A stretch of DNA of 64,000 nt from Nocardia acidivorans NBRC 108247 (lineage in GTDB: Bacteria > Actinomycetota > Actinomycetes > Mycobacteriales > Mycobacteriaceae). Of the stretch, positions 9,705 through 17,504 are shown piece by piece. Numbering within the stretch: the stretch's first letter is position 1; every line of letters starts with the position of its first letter. A program made the position numbers and the translations under genes. Below the pieces are notes generated by a model, which worked only from the letters and a program-made list of their open reading frames with translations, had not been told where the DNA came from and made no database searches. The stretch is taken from positions 62,001-126,000 of the forward strand of contig NZ_BDAW01000006.1 of the NCBI RefSeq assembly GCF_001625085.1, in the 5' to 3' direction.

Positions 9705-10738
9705 AGGCTCACCAGCTTTCGGCGGCGGACCAACAGGATGAAAAATGGTGCGCCGAACGCGGCGAGGATGATGCCGACCTGGAGTTCACCCGGGCGGGCG
9801 ACCACTCTGCCCGCGGTATCGGCGAGCAAGAGCGTGATCGCGCCGAGTAGTCCCGAATAGGGCAGCAGCCAGCGGTAATCCGGGCCGGTAAGGGAGCGGG
9901 CCAGGTGCGGAACGATCAGCCCCAGAAAGGCGATCGGGCCGACCGCGGCGGTGGCCGCGCCCGCGAGTAGCACGACGGCGGCGAGTCCCAGCGCGCGGCT
10001 GCGCGCGATATGCACGCCGAGCCCGCGGGCCACGTCATCGCCGAGTCCGAGCAGGTTGAGGCCGGGTGTGGCGGTCAGCGCCAGTGCCACGCCCACGGCC
10101 AGGAACGGCAGTATCTGCCAGAAGACGGCGGCGTCGTGTCCGGCGACATCGCCGACCACCCAGTAGCGGACGGTATTGAGCGCGTTGGCGTCCAGCAGCA
10201 CAACCACATTGGTCATGGCCTGGAGAAACGCGGTGACGGCCGCGCCCGCGAGCACCAGGCTCAGCGGGCTGGCCTTACCGCCGCCGATCGAGGAGATCCC
10301 GAAAACGATGATGCCCGCGAGCAGCGCGCCCGCGAAGGCGAACCAGATGTACTGGGTGGTGGCGGTGAGCGCGAACAGGTGAATGCTCAGCGCCGCCAGG
10401 AACGCGGCCCCGGCATTGATTCCGAGTAAGCCCGCGTCAGCGAGCGGATTTCGGGTATAGCCCTGGATGAGTGCGCCTGCCATCCCGAGCGCCAAACCCG
10501 TGACGAGCGCGAGTCCGGTTCGGGGCAGGCGTAATTCGCGCACGATCTGCGCGGCCGATCCGTCGGCCGGGCAGGACAGTGGAAACCCGCCCGGACAGGT
10601 CAGTGCGTCGAATACCGCGGGGAGCGGTATCGCTCGCGAGCCGAACGCAATGCTCGCGAGCACGGCACAACCCAGGAGTGCGGTGAGTAGGAGAAGTCCG
10701 GACAGACGTCGCCGTCTGGTGGTGACTACGGCGGGCAC
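9701..10738 (-). CDS. FecCD-family iron/siderophore permease, 345 aa
   Basis: First gene of the importer operon. About ten transmembrane helices; landmarks RELRLPRTGLALVTGLALG, LGINAGAAFLAAL and FLGLIVPHLARSL are typical of FepD/FecC proteins. It pairs with the second permease to form the channel. The start ATG lies 41 bases downstream (in minus direction) of the IdeR box, so the operon should be repressed by iron-loaded IdeR/DtxR. Confidence 0.93.
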   Translation of the reverse strand: MPAVVTTRRRRLSGLLLLTALLGCAVLASIAFGSRAIPLPAVFDALTCPGGFPLSCPADGSAAQIVRELRLPRTGLALVTGLALGMAGALIQGYTRNPLADAGLLGINAGAAFLAALSIHLFALTATTQYIWFAFAGALLAGIIVFGISSIGGGKASPLSLVLAGAAVTAFLQAMTNVVVLLDANALNTVRYWVVGDVAGHDAAVFWQILPFLAVGVALALTATPGLNLLGLGDDVARGLGVHIARSRALGLAAVVLLAGAATAAVGPIAFLGLIVPHLARSLTGPDYRWLLPYSGLLGAITLLLADTAGRVVARPGELQVGIILAAFGAPFFILLVRRRKLVSL

Positions 10739-10778
10739 GGTGACGAACTGCTCCTGTTGTGTTGATTGCTCTCGTTAG

Positions 10779-10797
10779 CTTGGTAAGCCTAACCTAT
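10779..10797. promoter_or_regulatory. IdeR/DtxR iron box between divergent genes
   Basis: The 19-mer reads CTTGGTAAGCCTAACCTAT and matches the consensus TTAGGTTAGGCTAACCTAA at 14 of 19 positions, with one half nearly perfect (CTAACCTA). It lies 41 bases before the permease operon and 54 bases before the divergent gene at 10852, so it may control both. Confidence 0.75.
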
Positions 10798-10851
10798 CTT
10801 CGTTCTCGTTGCGTTCACAGTGGCCGGAATACCGATGATTGAGGAGGTTCG

Positions 10852-11286
10852 ATGCTCGAACCCGTAACCGTGTGCCCGCCTCGCGATTCCAGGATCGCCT
10901 TCGGCAGGGCCAGCGCCCGGCTGCGCGCGCTGCAACCCGAGCATTGGGCGGGGTTGGCGGACACCACGATTCGCGTGGTCGACGGCGACCGCCTGGCCGG
11001 TGAGCCCGGAATCGTCGCGCTGCCTTGTGAACCCGCGCTGTACGTCTGGCTGGCGCATCGCTGTGAACCGGCGCTGCTGCTGGCGCAGGAGGCCATGCTG
11101 CGCTGTGCCGGATTGGATGTGCGCCGCTTCTGGTCCCTGGTCGCCGAGTCCATAGTCGGTGCGGCGACCTATGTTCCGGCCCTGGCGGGCACTTCGTCGA
11201 CGGTGGGCGCCCAGCGCGGACAGGCCATGCTCGCGGCGCTGGCGGACCGTGGTCTGCCGGTGCGCCGGGGGTGCGTTGTTCGATAG
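10852..11286 (+). CDS. Unknown protein, 144 aa, divergent from the siderophore importer
   Basis: A good Shine-Dalgarno (GAGGAGG, 10841-10847) precedes the ATG. The product is a soluble, Ala/Leu/Arg-rich protein with several cysteines (in CEPALYVWLAHRCEP, RCAGL and RRGCVVR) but no recognised domain. It is not a convincing FhuF: the paired C-terminal cysteine motif (CC-x10-C-x2-C) is missing, although the end LPVRRGC is reminiscent of it. Sharing an iron box with the importer suggests a role in iron release or siderophore handling. This is inference from context only. Confidence 0.7.
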   Translation: MLEPVTVCPPRDSRIAFGRASARLRALQPEHWAGLADTTIRVVDGDRLAGEPGIVALPCEPALYVWLAHRCEPALLLAQEAMLRCAGLDVRRFWSLVAESIVGAATYVPALAGTSSTVGAQRGQAMLAALADRGLPVRRGCVVR

Positions 11287-11311
11287 GCGTTGAGCGAGTA
11301 GCGAATTCGGT

Positions 11312-11352
11312 GGCGGCCGGAGGGTCCGGACGTCGAGGGTTGTCCGGCCGCC
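11312..11352. terminator. Bidirectional terminator-like hairpin
   Basis: GGCGGCCGGA (11312-11321) pairs perfectly with TCCGGCCGCC (11343-11352) around a 21-base loop. It sits between the end of the 10852 gene and the convergent NmrA relic. Confidence 0.5.
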
Positions 11353-11358
11353 GGGTGG

Positions 11359-12214
11359 TTATCGGGGTCTCCCGGCGGATTGACGGAACGCACCGAGGTT
11401 TTCGGTCAGGTATGCCTCGATGGTGCGCGGGGGCCTGCCGTGGATGCGGTCGACGGTATCGGTCGGCCGTCCCGGGTATTCCACGGCCAGCCGCTGGATC
11501 TCGGTCAGGTGATCGGCGAGCCAATCCGGCAGCCGCGGTCGTTCGATCAGATACTCCCGGAAGTCGGCGGGCGATATCGCCGCCGCCGGTGCGGGTCAGA
11601 CCGGGGAGGGCGGCGAACCGTGCTCGGCGCCGGGGGCAGGTCGATGTACTCGACCGGGGCGCCCAGCAGTGTGCTCAACAGGCTCGCCAGCTCCGGGTAC
11701 CCGACGGTCCGGGATCCGGTGAGGGTGTATGTGCCCCCGGCGATTTCGGGCCGGGTGCCGCAGCGGCGACATCGGCGATATCGCGGCAGTCGATGTAATT
11801 GCAGACGGCCGACCCCATAGTGCCCACGATCGCGCCGCGCCGGGCCACCTCGCGGCCCAGCAGCGCAAGCTTCTGCATGAACGCGTACGGCCGCAGCGGG
11901 GTATGGGCGATCCCGGACGCGCGCAGCACCTGTTCGATCTCGTCATGCCAGCGCGCGATCGCCACCGATGAATCCGGGGCGGCCGTCGGTGCGGAGAGTT
12001 CGACGATGTGCGCGATGCCGCTCGCCGCGGCGCCGTCGATCACCCGGGTCTCCAGTGCGACCTGATCCGGACTGTCGGACATGGTGAGGAACAGCTGGGT
12101 CGCCCCATCGAAGGCGGTCCGCAATGAGTCGGAATCCGCGGCGTCGGCACAGCGGATTTCGACGCCGGAGGTCCGGGATATGTTGGCGCGCAACCGGTCC
12201 GGATCCCGGCTCCG
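11359..12214 (-). pseudogene. NmrA-type NAD(P)-binding protein gene, N-terminally truncated and frameshifted
   Basis: Pieces of one NmrA/atypical SDR protein are spread over three minus-strand frames. The first runs from SRDPDRLRANISRTSGVEIR through FDGATQLFLTMSDSPDQ and LRPYAFMQKLALLGREVARR to NYIDCRDIADVAAAA. The second carries EIAGGTYTLTGSRTVGYPEL and LLGAPVEYIDLPPA. The third carries ISPADFREYLIERPRLPDWL down to ENLGAFRQSAGRPR and a stop at 11359-11361. The N-terminal nucleotide-binding loop (GxxGxxG) is missing altogether, so the gene is dead rather than misread. Such enzymes often sit beside HxlR or MarR regulators, none of which is adjacent now. Confidence 0.75.
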
Positions 12215-12226
12215 GTGCCATGCCGG

Positions 12227-12249
12227 TAATATGGCACCTAACCATATTA
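12227..12249. promoter_or_regulatory. Operator-like inverted repeat upstream of the NmrA relic
   Basis: TAATATGG (12227-12234), seven bases, CCATATTA (12242-12249): perfect 8-bp arms, strongly AT-rich against a GC-rich background. It lies where the promoter of the NmrA gene would have been, so it may be a surviving operator whose target gene has decayed. Confidence 0.5.
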
Positions 12250-12258
12250 GCCGCCAAG

Positions 12259-12957
12259 CTAGGTCGAAATGCGCTTCACCTCGCTGATGAGCCAGCGGCC
12301 GTCGGGCTGCTCCTCCGCGGTGACCACCGAGGCGAACAGCGATACCGCCGGATCGGGGCTCAGGTCGCTGGAGGTGGATTGTTTGACATAGCCGACCCCG
12401 AGGGCGGTGGTGCCGGTGATCGCGCGCAATCCGCAATTGAATTCGATGACCTGGCTGCTGCTGTTGGTGGCGAGCAGGTATTCGCGGGTCGCGTTGTGGG
12501 TGTCGAGGAGTTGTTGCCGGCACACGCCGGTGGTGGCTTCGATGGCTCCGGTGAAATAGCTGTCCAGTGATTGCGGGTCGTAGGTCGCGATGTGGTTCAA
12601 ATAGGTGTGAATGGCGTGCAGTGCGGCGATATGGCGGGTGCCGATGCGGGAGATCTCCGGTGCCAGCCCGGCCGGGGGTTCGGTCATGGTCGCGATGGTG
12701 CTCGGGGTCGGCGCCGTCTTCGTACTGGTCTGGGCGGCGGCCGCCGAGCGGGTGTCCTCGCCGTTGCGGGGCAGCAGAGCCGAGCCGACCGCGACCGCGC
12801 TCAGCGGGAGGATGCCCGCGAGGGCGGCGAGTTTGCGCCGGGACAGGCGCTGCTTCGCGGGTTGGTCGTCCGGAAATGGCGGCGGCTCGGCGGGGGGAAA
12901 GGACAGCGGCGGCTCGGCGGGGGGAAAGGACAGCGGCATTTCATCGGATTGAGTCAA
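12259..12957 (-). CDS. Mce-associated-like membrane protein, 232 aa
   Basis: Layout: a proline-rich cytoplasmic N-terminus (residues 1-33) with a duplicated nonapeptide LSFPPAEPP, a basic patch (KQRLSRRK), one transmembrane helix at about 46-63, a Ser/Thr/Ala linker and an extracytoplasmic domain (about 95-232). The outer domain has the look of Mce-associated or lipoprotein LprG-unrelated SnoaL-like proteins (IHTYLNHIATYDPQSLDSYF, then TREYLLATNS). Mce-associated proteins support lipid-import Mce complexes, but no mce genes are nearby. The class assignment is by architecture and moderate. Confidence 0.65.
   Translation of the reverse strand: MTQSDEMPLSFPPAEPPLSFPPAEPPPFPDDQPAKQRLSRRKLAALAGILPLSAVAVGSALLPRNGEDTRSAAAAQTSTKTAPTPSTIATMTEPPAGLAPEISRIGTRHIAALHAIHTYLNHIATYDPQSLDSYFTGAIEATTGVCRQQLLDTHNATREYLLATNSSSQVIEFNCGLRAITGTTALGVGYVKQSTSSDLSPDPAVSLFASVVTAEEQPDGRWLISEVKRIST
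12881..12934. repeat. Exact 27-bp tandem duplication within the 12259 gene
   Basis: Two identical 27-base units (12881-12907 and 12908-12934) encode the duplicated LSFPPAEPP motif near the N-terminus of the Mce-associated-like protein. The units are in frame, so copy number could vary without breaking the gene. Confidence 0.85.
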
Positions 12958-13182
12958 GGCGTCCCTCTTATTATGCGAACTTTGTCGGAATCAGGAGAAA
13001 TGCGGTAAATGCTCCGACCGGCCCGATCTCGTACCGGACGATTGCGTGCACAGAGATTACACAAACGATGCGCATTCGATTCAATATTGGCGGTATGGGG
13101 TTCGGCTGCCACGCCCGGGCGGCCGTGCGGACCGTGCGGGGCGGAGTGCGTTATCTCGCGGTGCGCCGGGCAGAATGGGCAA

Positions 13183-14031
13183 ATGGTCGCGCGTTCCGAA
13201 TCCACCGCAGAGCCCGGACAGGGCTATCCGGTGCGTGTCGTGGCCGAGCGACTCGGGATTCCGGCGGCCACGCTGCGGAGTTGGAATCAGCGCTATGGAA
13301 TCGGCCCGGCCACGCATCGACCGGGTCGGCATCGCCTCTATTCCGAGGCGGATATCGCCTTGCTCGAACGGATGCGCGCGTTGATCAAGTCGGGTGCCAC
13401 GCCGGCCGGAGCGGCCGGACTCATTCGGGCGGGCAGCGCGATTCGCGGCGACAGCGGACCACTGCTGGCGGCGGCCTTCGCGCTCGATACCGCCGCGGCC
13501 TCACGCCTGCTGATCGCGCATCTGCGGGATTTCGGGGTGGTGAGCACCTGGGATGAGCTGTGCCGCCCGGCTTTCGCGGAGATCGTGGCGCGCCAGGGCG
13601 CCGGTGAGGGCTGTATCGATGTCGAGCATTTCCTGTCCTGGTGTGTGATGTCGGCGCTGCACCGGACCAATCCGCCTCCGCCGGGCGAGGTTTCGCCGCG
13701 CGTGGTGCTGGCCTGCACGCGCGGTGAGGCGCATTCGCTGCCGCTGGAGGCGCTGCGGGCGGCCTTGGCCGAGCGCGGCGTCGGCGCGCATACGCTGGGA
13801 CCCGATGTGCCGACCGAGGCGCTGGCGGACACCCTGCGGCGATTGGACGGACCGGTGGCGGTGGTGCTGTGGTCGCAACAGGAGTCCACGGCACTGACCT
13901 CGGTGGTGCGGGTCGGGCTGGCGGGCGGTGCGCGGGTGCATGTCGGCGGTCCGGGCTGGGCCGAGGTGATCCTGCCCGCCGCGGCGATCCGGGTGACCAA
14001 TCTCTCCGACGCGGTACGGCGGCTGGTCTAG
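13183..14031 (+). CDS. MerR family regulator with a C-terminal B12-binding-like domain (CarH/LitR type), 282 aa
   Basis: The N-terminal MerR helix-turn-helix is clear (YPVRVVAERLGIPAATLRSW, then RPGRHRLYSEADI). Residues 92-165 form a helical cap and about 170-280 a Rossmann-like B12-binding domain. CarH/LitR photoreceptors hold adenosylcobalamin with a Trp/Glu-His motif and an axial His. Here the Glu-His (148-149, DVEHF) and the axial-type His in RGEAH (184) are kept. The Trp that normally precedes GE is Gln (ARQGAGE, Q138). B12 and light sensing are therefore plausible but not certain. The start is set at ATG 13183. The gene ends tail-to-tail with the SRPBCC-epimerase gene, sharing CTAG. Confidence 0.85.
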   Translation: MVARSESTAEPGQGYPVRVVAERLGIPAATLRSWNQRYGIGPATHRPGRHRLYSEADIALLERMRALIKSGATPAGAAGLIRAGSAIRGDSGPLLAAAFALDTAAASRLLIAHLRDFGVVSTWDELCRPAFAEIVARQGAGEGCIDVEHFLSWCVMSALHRTNPPPPGEVSPRVVLACTRGEAHSLPLEALRAALAERGVGAHTLGPDVPTEALADTLRRLDGPVAVVLWSQQESTALTSVVRVGLAGGARVHVGGPGWAEVILPAAAIRVTNLSDAVRRLV

Positions 14032-15383
14032 CTCTCGGCGTGAGAGTCGGTGCGGCCCAGCACATGTCGCAGTGCCGAGGTCAGATCGGGATTGCGGAAT
14101 TCATGACCGGCCGCGGCCAGGCGGGCCGGGGCGACCCGCTGGCTCGCCAGCGCGAGTTCGCGGGCGCCCTGCCTGCCCAGCAGTAGCGCGGGACCGAAGC
14201 CCGGCACCGGCAGGACGGCGGGGCGATGCAGTATCGCTGCAAGGACCCGGGTGTATTCGCTATTGCGCACCGGTGCGGGCGCGACCGCGTTGACCGCCCC
14301 GGCGAGTGAATCATCCCAGAGCGCACGGTGATACACATCGATCAGATCATCGATGCCGATCCAGGACAGCCACTGGCTGCCGTCGCCGATGCGCCCGCCC
14401 AGTCCCAGGGTGAACAGCGGCCGCAGCAGGCGCAGCGTGCCGCCCGCCGGGGACTGCACGATTCCGGTCCGCACCCGGACCACCCGGCAGCCGGTGACCT
14501 CGGTGGCCCGCTCCCAGTCCGCGACGACATCGGCGAGGAATCCGCCGCCGCGTTCGCTCTGTTCGGTGAGCGTCTCATCACCCCGGTCATCGCCGTAGTA
14601 GCCGATCGCCGAGGCGCTGACGAAGGTGGAAATGCCGGTGCGCGCGGCGAGTTCGGCGAGCGCGCGGGTGGGCTCGATGCGGGAGTCGGCGATGTCGCGC
14701 TTGTGCCGGTCGGTGAACCGGCCCGCGATGGAGGCCCCGGCGAGATGGACGACGGCATCCACACCGGTCAGCATGTCAGGCGCCGGATTTGCCGGATTCC
14801 ATTGGCGTTCACCCGCATCGCGCGGCGCGTGCCGCACCAGCCGGATCACGGTATGCCCACCGGTGCTCAGGAACGCGGTCAGCGCGGTGCCCACCAATCC
14901 CGTCGCACCGGTCACCGCGATGGTCGAGCGCGTGAAGCCGTGCCGTGCCGCGGTCTGATGCGCGGCGAGATCCGCGGCGAGCTGGCGATAGCGATAGTCG
15001 AAGGTGGAGCGCAGTATTCGCGCGGGCACCGGGGTGTCCACCCGGTCGAGTACGCGGGTGTGCGTGGCATCGACCGCCTCGAAGTCGTGGGTGTGCTTCC
15101 AGCGGATCGCGAGCGCGGCCGGGAGCGAGGCGGGGCCGTCGCTGTCGATGCGGTCGACGAATCGGTACGGGGGATCGAAGCCGTCCGGATCGTGCCGGGC
15201 GACCCAGCGCAATCCGGCGGGCAACCCCAGCACGGCGCGGCCGTCGGCGAGCGATTCGGACTCGCTGACCAGGGTCATGGGTTGCCATGGCGGGGACAGG
15301 CGGGTGAAGGCGCCCGGTCTCGCGAACCAGTCGAAGACCTCGGTCAGCGGTGCGGCGACGACGCTCGAACACTCGATGCCCAT
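14028..15383 (-). CDS. SRPBCC domain fused to TIGR01777-type NAD-dependent epimerase, 451 aa
   Basis: The N-terminal SRPBCC/START-like lipid-binding domain (about residues 1-148) is followed by an atypical SDR of the TIGR01777 (YfcH/SULA-like) family with GATGLVG at 159-165 and FVSASAIGYYG further on. The substrate is unknown. In other bacteria such fusions occur beside LitR-type MerR regulators and photolyases in light or oxidative stress clusters, and a MerR gene of that class is convergent here. The start is ATG 15381-15383, where the SRPBCC homology begins; codons further upstream lie in the operator region. Confidence 0.87.
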   Translation of the reverse strand: MGIECSSVVAAPLTEVFDWFARPGAFTRLSPPWQPMTLVSESESLADGRAVLGLPAGLRWVARHDPDGFDPPYRFVDRIDSDGPASLPAALAIRWKHTHDFEAVDATHTRVLDRVDTPVPARILRSTFDYRYRQLAADLAAHQTAARHGFTRSTIAVTGATGLVGTALTAFLSTGGHTVIRLVRHAPRDAGERQWNPANPAPDMLTGVDAVVHLAGASIAGRFTDRHKRDIADSRIEPTRALAELAARTGISTFVSASAIGYYGDDRGDETLTEQSERGGGFLADVVADWERATEVTGCRVVRVRTGIVQSPAGGTLRLLRPLFTLGLGGRIGDGSQWLSWIGIDDLIDVYHRALWDDSLAGAVNAVAPAPVRNSEYTRVLAAILHRPAVLPVPGFGPALLLGRQGARELALASQRVAPARLAAAGHEFRNPDLTSALRHVLGRTDSHAES

Positions 15384-15384
15384 G

Positions 15385-15402
15385 CCTCGACTGTAGTCGA
15401 GG
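15385..15402. promoter_or_regulatory. Palindrome abutting the epimerase start codon
   Basis: CCTCGAC (15385-15391), TGTA, GTCGAGG (15396-15402): perfect 7-bp arms ending one base before the start codon. In RNA it would form a hairpin over the ribosome-binding region, so it could act as operator or translational element. Confidence 0.45.
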
Positions 15403-15412
15403 TCAATTTCGA

Positions 15413-15493
15413 CGCATTGATGGTGCATCGTTTTATCCCGCGTATGCCAGGCTTGGCAGTAAATGCGCCGATCTTCGCATTGAAAATGCATCG
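15413..15493. promoter_or_regulatory. Two direct-repeat operator sites 63 bp apart
   Basis: CGCATTGATGGTGCATCG (15413-15430) and CGCATTGAAAATGCATCG (15476-15493) are identical at 15 of 18 positions. The second contains the dyad GCATT-GAA-AATGC. Their starts are 63 bases apart, six turns of B-DNA, so they face the same side of the helix. They lie 30 and 93 bases upstream of the SRPBCC-epimerase gene. The MerR/LitR-like protein of 13183 is the obvious candidate to bind them. Confidence 0.6.
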
Positions 15494-15755
15494 CTGGGTT
15501 TACGATGGTTGTCGCTCGTCGCGGTGCCGGTGCGATCCGGTGCCGCCGGAGGCTGCGTCGATCGTGGTGTGGCAGAGCCGCCCTCCGCCCTGTCGATGCA
15601 GCCCCCGGGGCACCGGAAGGCCGAACAGGGTTACTTGTGTTCGCGCTGACCCGAATCCTGGTCGTGGGATGCTGATGCTGCGAATCTGACCCGAATATCT
15701 CCGGCTACGCCGGGGGGTGTTCGACGGGCTCGGCGGGACAGGCAGGGGCTGCCGC

Positions 15756-16058
15756 ATGAGCACGGTATCGGCCACCGGCGCGGATACGTACGACTCGTTC
15801 GCCGCCGCGATCGGCAAATACGCCCTGGTGCGATTGAATCGGGTCACCGATGACCTCCGCGTCACCGTCTACGTGAAGCTCGAGTACCTGAATCCCGGTG
15901 GGAGCGTCGAGACGCGCATCGCCGAGTTCTCCGCCGAACAGCGTCTCGAGCACTCCTGGGTCGATCGGGTGCTGGCCCGGCTCGGTTCGGCCGCCGCGTT
16001 GCAGGGGCGGCACCGGCTGCGCGAGCAGCTCGGCGCACGCGGATTCTTGTTGCGCTGA
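15756..16058 (+). CDS. Short protein derived from the N-terminus of cystathionine beta-synthase, catalytic lysine lost
   Basis: Residues 8-55 (YDSFAAAIGKYALVRLNRV, then VYVKLEYLNPGGSVETRIAEF) align with the N-terminus of PLP-dependent cystathionine beta-synthase/cysteine synthase, which reads GNTPLVRLN and LNPGGSVKDRIA. The Schiff-base lysine after GGSV is replaced by Glu, and the rest of the enzyme is absent. The remaining 45 residues (EHSWVDRVLARLGSAAALQG) are unrelated. It is an uninterrupted 100-codon frame with a usable ATG, so either a relic or a reused fragment; it cannot be a PLP enzyme. Confidence 0.6.
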   Translation: MSTVSATGADTYDSFAAAIGKYALVRLNRVTDDLRVTVYVKLEYLNPGGSVETRIAEFSAEQRLEHSWVDRVLARLGSAAALQGRHRLREQLGARGFLLR

Positions 16059-16137
16059 CCGCGCAGGCATCGAAAAGCGTTGTGATCAAGATGATTTCAT
16101 GGGAACAGTGGTCGCGGGCGGGAGGTTGGCCGAAGGT

Positions 16138-17052
16138 ATGACACTCGGAGTAGCGCTCGCCGGAGCCAATGTCACCAACTATGTCGATGAGATCGTCGAG
16201 CAGTCCCGGGCCGCGGCCGCACTGGGCGTGCGATCGGCGTGGTTCGGGCAGCGGATGGATTACGACTCACCGGCGCTGGCCGCGATCGTCGGCCGGGATG
16301 TGCCCGAACTTCAGGTCGGCACCTCGGCGATTCCGGTGATCGGACGGCATCCGCTGGTGGTCGCCGCGCAGGCGCAGACGGCGCAGGCCGCGACGCACGG
16401 CCGCTATCACCTCGGGCTGGCCGTCGGATCGACCTTCACCGCGGGCGCTTTCGGGCTGCCCTTCGACCGGCCGATCACACGGCTGCGCGAATTCCTCACC
16501 GGATTGCGGGAATTGCTGGAGACCGGCACCGCCGACTTTCACGGCGAATTGCTCACCGCGACACCGCCGCTGCCGACCACGGTCGCCGGGGCGCGACCTC
16601 GGGTGCCGATCCTGGTCGCGGCCATGGGTCCGCAGGCCCTGCGGGTGACCGGTGAGCTCGCCGACGGCACACTGCCGTACCTGGCGGGCCCCAAGACGCT
16701 CAGCGCCCAGATCGTGCCCGCGATCACGCGCGCGGCCGAAACCGCCCCGCGCGTAGTCGCTTTCGTACCGGCGGTGGTCACCTCGGATATCGAGGGCACC
16801 CGTGCCCGCGCGGTGGAACAGCTGGCGTTCTACGAACAGGTGCCCTCCTACCGTCGCGTCATCGAACTCGAAGGCGCCGACCGGGCCGCGGATCTGGCGC
16901 TCATCGGCGATGAGGAGACCGTGGCAGCCGGTATCCGGCGCTACTACGACGCCGGAGCCACCGAGGTCGTGCTCACCTCCACCGATCTGGCCGGTGCGGC
17001 CGATCAGCGTCGCACCTGGATCTTGCTCGGCGAACTCGAAGCCGGTCGGTGA
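16138..17052 (+). CDS. LLM-class F420-dependent oxidoreductase, 304 aa
   Basis: Luciferase-like (beta/alpha)8 barrel of the TIGR03564 F420 subgroup. The start MTLGVALAGANVTNYVDEIV, the segment GTSAIPVIGRHPLVVAAQAQT and GRYHLGLAVGS are typical. Likely carries out an F420H2-dependent reduction or oxidation of an unknown substrate. ATG 16138 is preferred over an in-frame ATG at 16099 because family homology begins there, with GGAGG at 16121-16125 upstream. It follows the CBS-derived ORF by 79 bases on the same strand. Confidence 0.87.
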   Translation: MTLGVALAGANVTNYVDEIVEQSRAAAALGVRSAWFGQRMDYDSPALAAIVGRDVPELQVGTSAIPVIGRHPLVVAAQAQTAQAATHGRYHLGLAVGSTFTAGAFGLPFDRPITRLREFLTGLRELLETGTADFHGELLTATPPLPTTVAGARPRVPILVAAMGPQALRVTGELADGTLPYLAGPKTLSAQIVPAITRAAETAPRVVAFVPAVVTSDIEGTRARAVEQLAFYEQVPSYRRVIELEGADRAADLALIGDEETVAAGIRRYYDAGATEVVLTSTDLAGAADQRRTWILLGELEAGR

Positions 17053-17070
17053 CCGGAGACAAGAGCGCGG

Positions 17071-17190
17071 GCCACCGCATCGCTGGATCTGGCCACCGAT
17101 GCCAGGGCTCGACCCGCCGTGTAGGTGCTCACCGCGGGTCGCACCACGATCGTCGTAGCGCACCGTCTGGCCACGGCCGCGAACGCGGAC
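17071..17190 (+). pseudogene. Relic of an ABC exporter ATPase (D-loop to H-loop only)
   Basis: In one frame: ATASLDLATDARARPAV, an in-frame TAG at 17122-17124, then VLTAGRTTIVVAHRLATAAN. This is the stretch from just after Walker B (DEATASLD) to the H-loop His of an ABC-exporter nucleotide-binding domain. Nothing upstream or downstream continues the protein. It shows that an ABC exporter gene once lay here and was deleted. Confidence 0.7.
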
Positions 17191-17302
17191 GCCTCTGGTC
17201 GGCCTATGTCGGGGACACCGCCGAGGCGGTGGAATCGGCGCGGTGAGCAGCGAGACTCGACATCACGGTTTCATAACAGGCGGACGTGGGTAGTCGTAGG
17301 TT

Positions 17303-17461
17303 ATGACCTTGATGCGGGAGATCTCCGTCAGCAGCTCGAGCGAGCGAGTCGGTGTGAATCGGCGGCCCTATGTCGGTGCGCAGTTCTTCCTAGGTGTCCT
17401 GGCGAGCGGTTGCGGCGCTGCCGCGGTCGCGCTGTTGACCTTGATGATGCAGTACCGCTGA
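17303..17461 (+). CDS. Possible small membrane protein, 52 aa
   Basis: ATG 17303 to TGA 17459-17461. The product has a polar N-terminus (TLMREISVSSSSERVGVNRR) and one transmembrane helix (about residues 29-48, FFLGVLASGCGAAAVALLTL) with a short basic end. Codon use is plausible for a real gene, and it lies 43 bases before the next gene on the same strand. There is no homologue I recognise. Confidence 0.4.
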   Translation: MTLMREISVSSSSERVGVNRRPYVGAQFFLGVLASGCGAAAVALLTLMMQYR

Positions 17462-17504
17462 CCGATATCGCCCGCAGCGCAGGGACTTTCGACGGGAGTG
17501 TGAC

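Noticed and set aside
10852..11286. Calling the gene FhuF (siderophore-iron reductase).
   Set aside because: The C-terminal four-cysteine 2Fe-2S motif is absent, so the name would rest on context only.
12881..12934. CRISPR-like tandem repeat.
   Set aside because: Only two adjacent units without spacers, in frame in a coding sequence.
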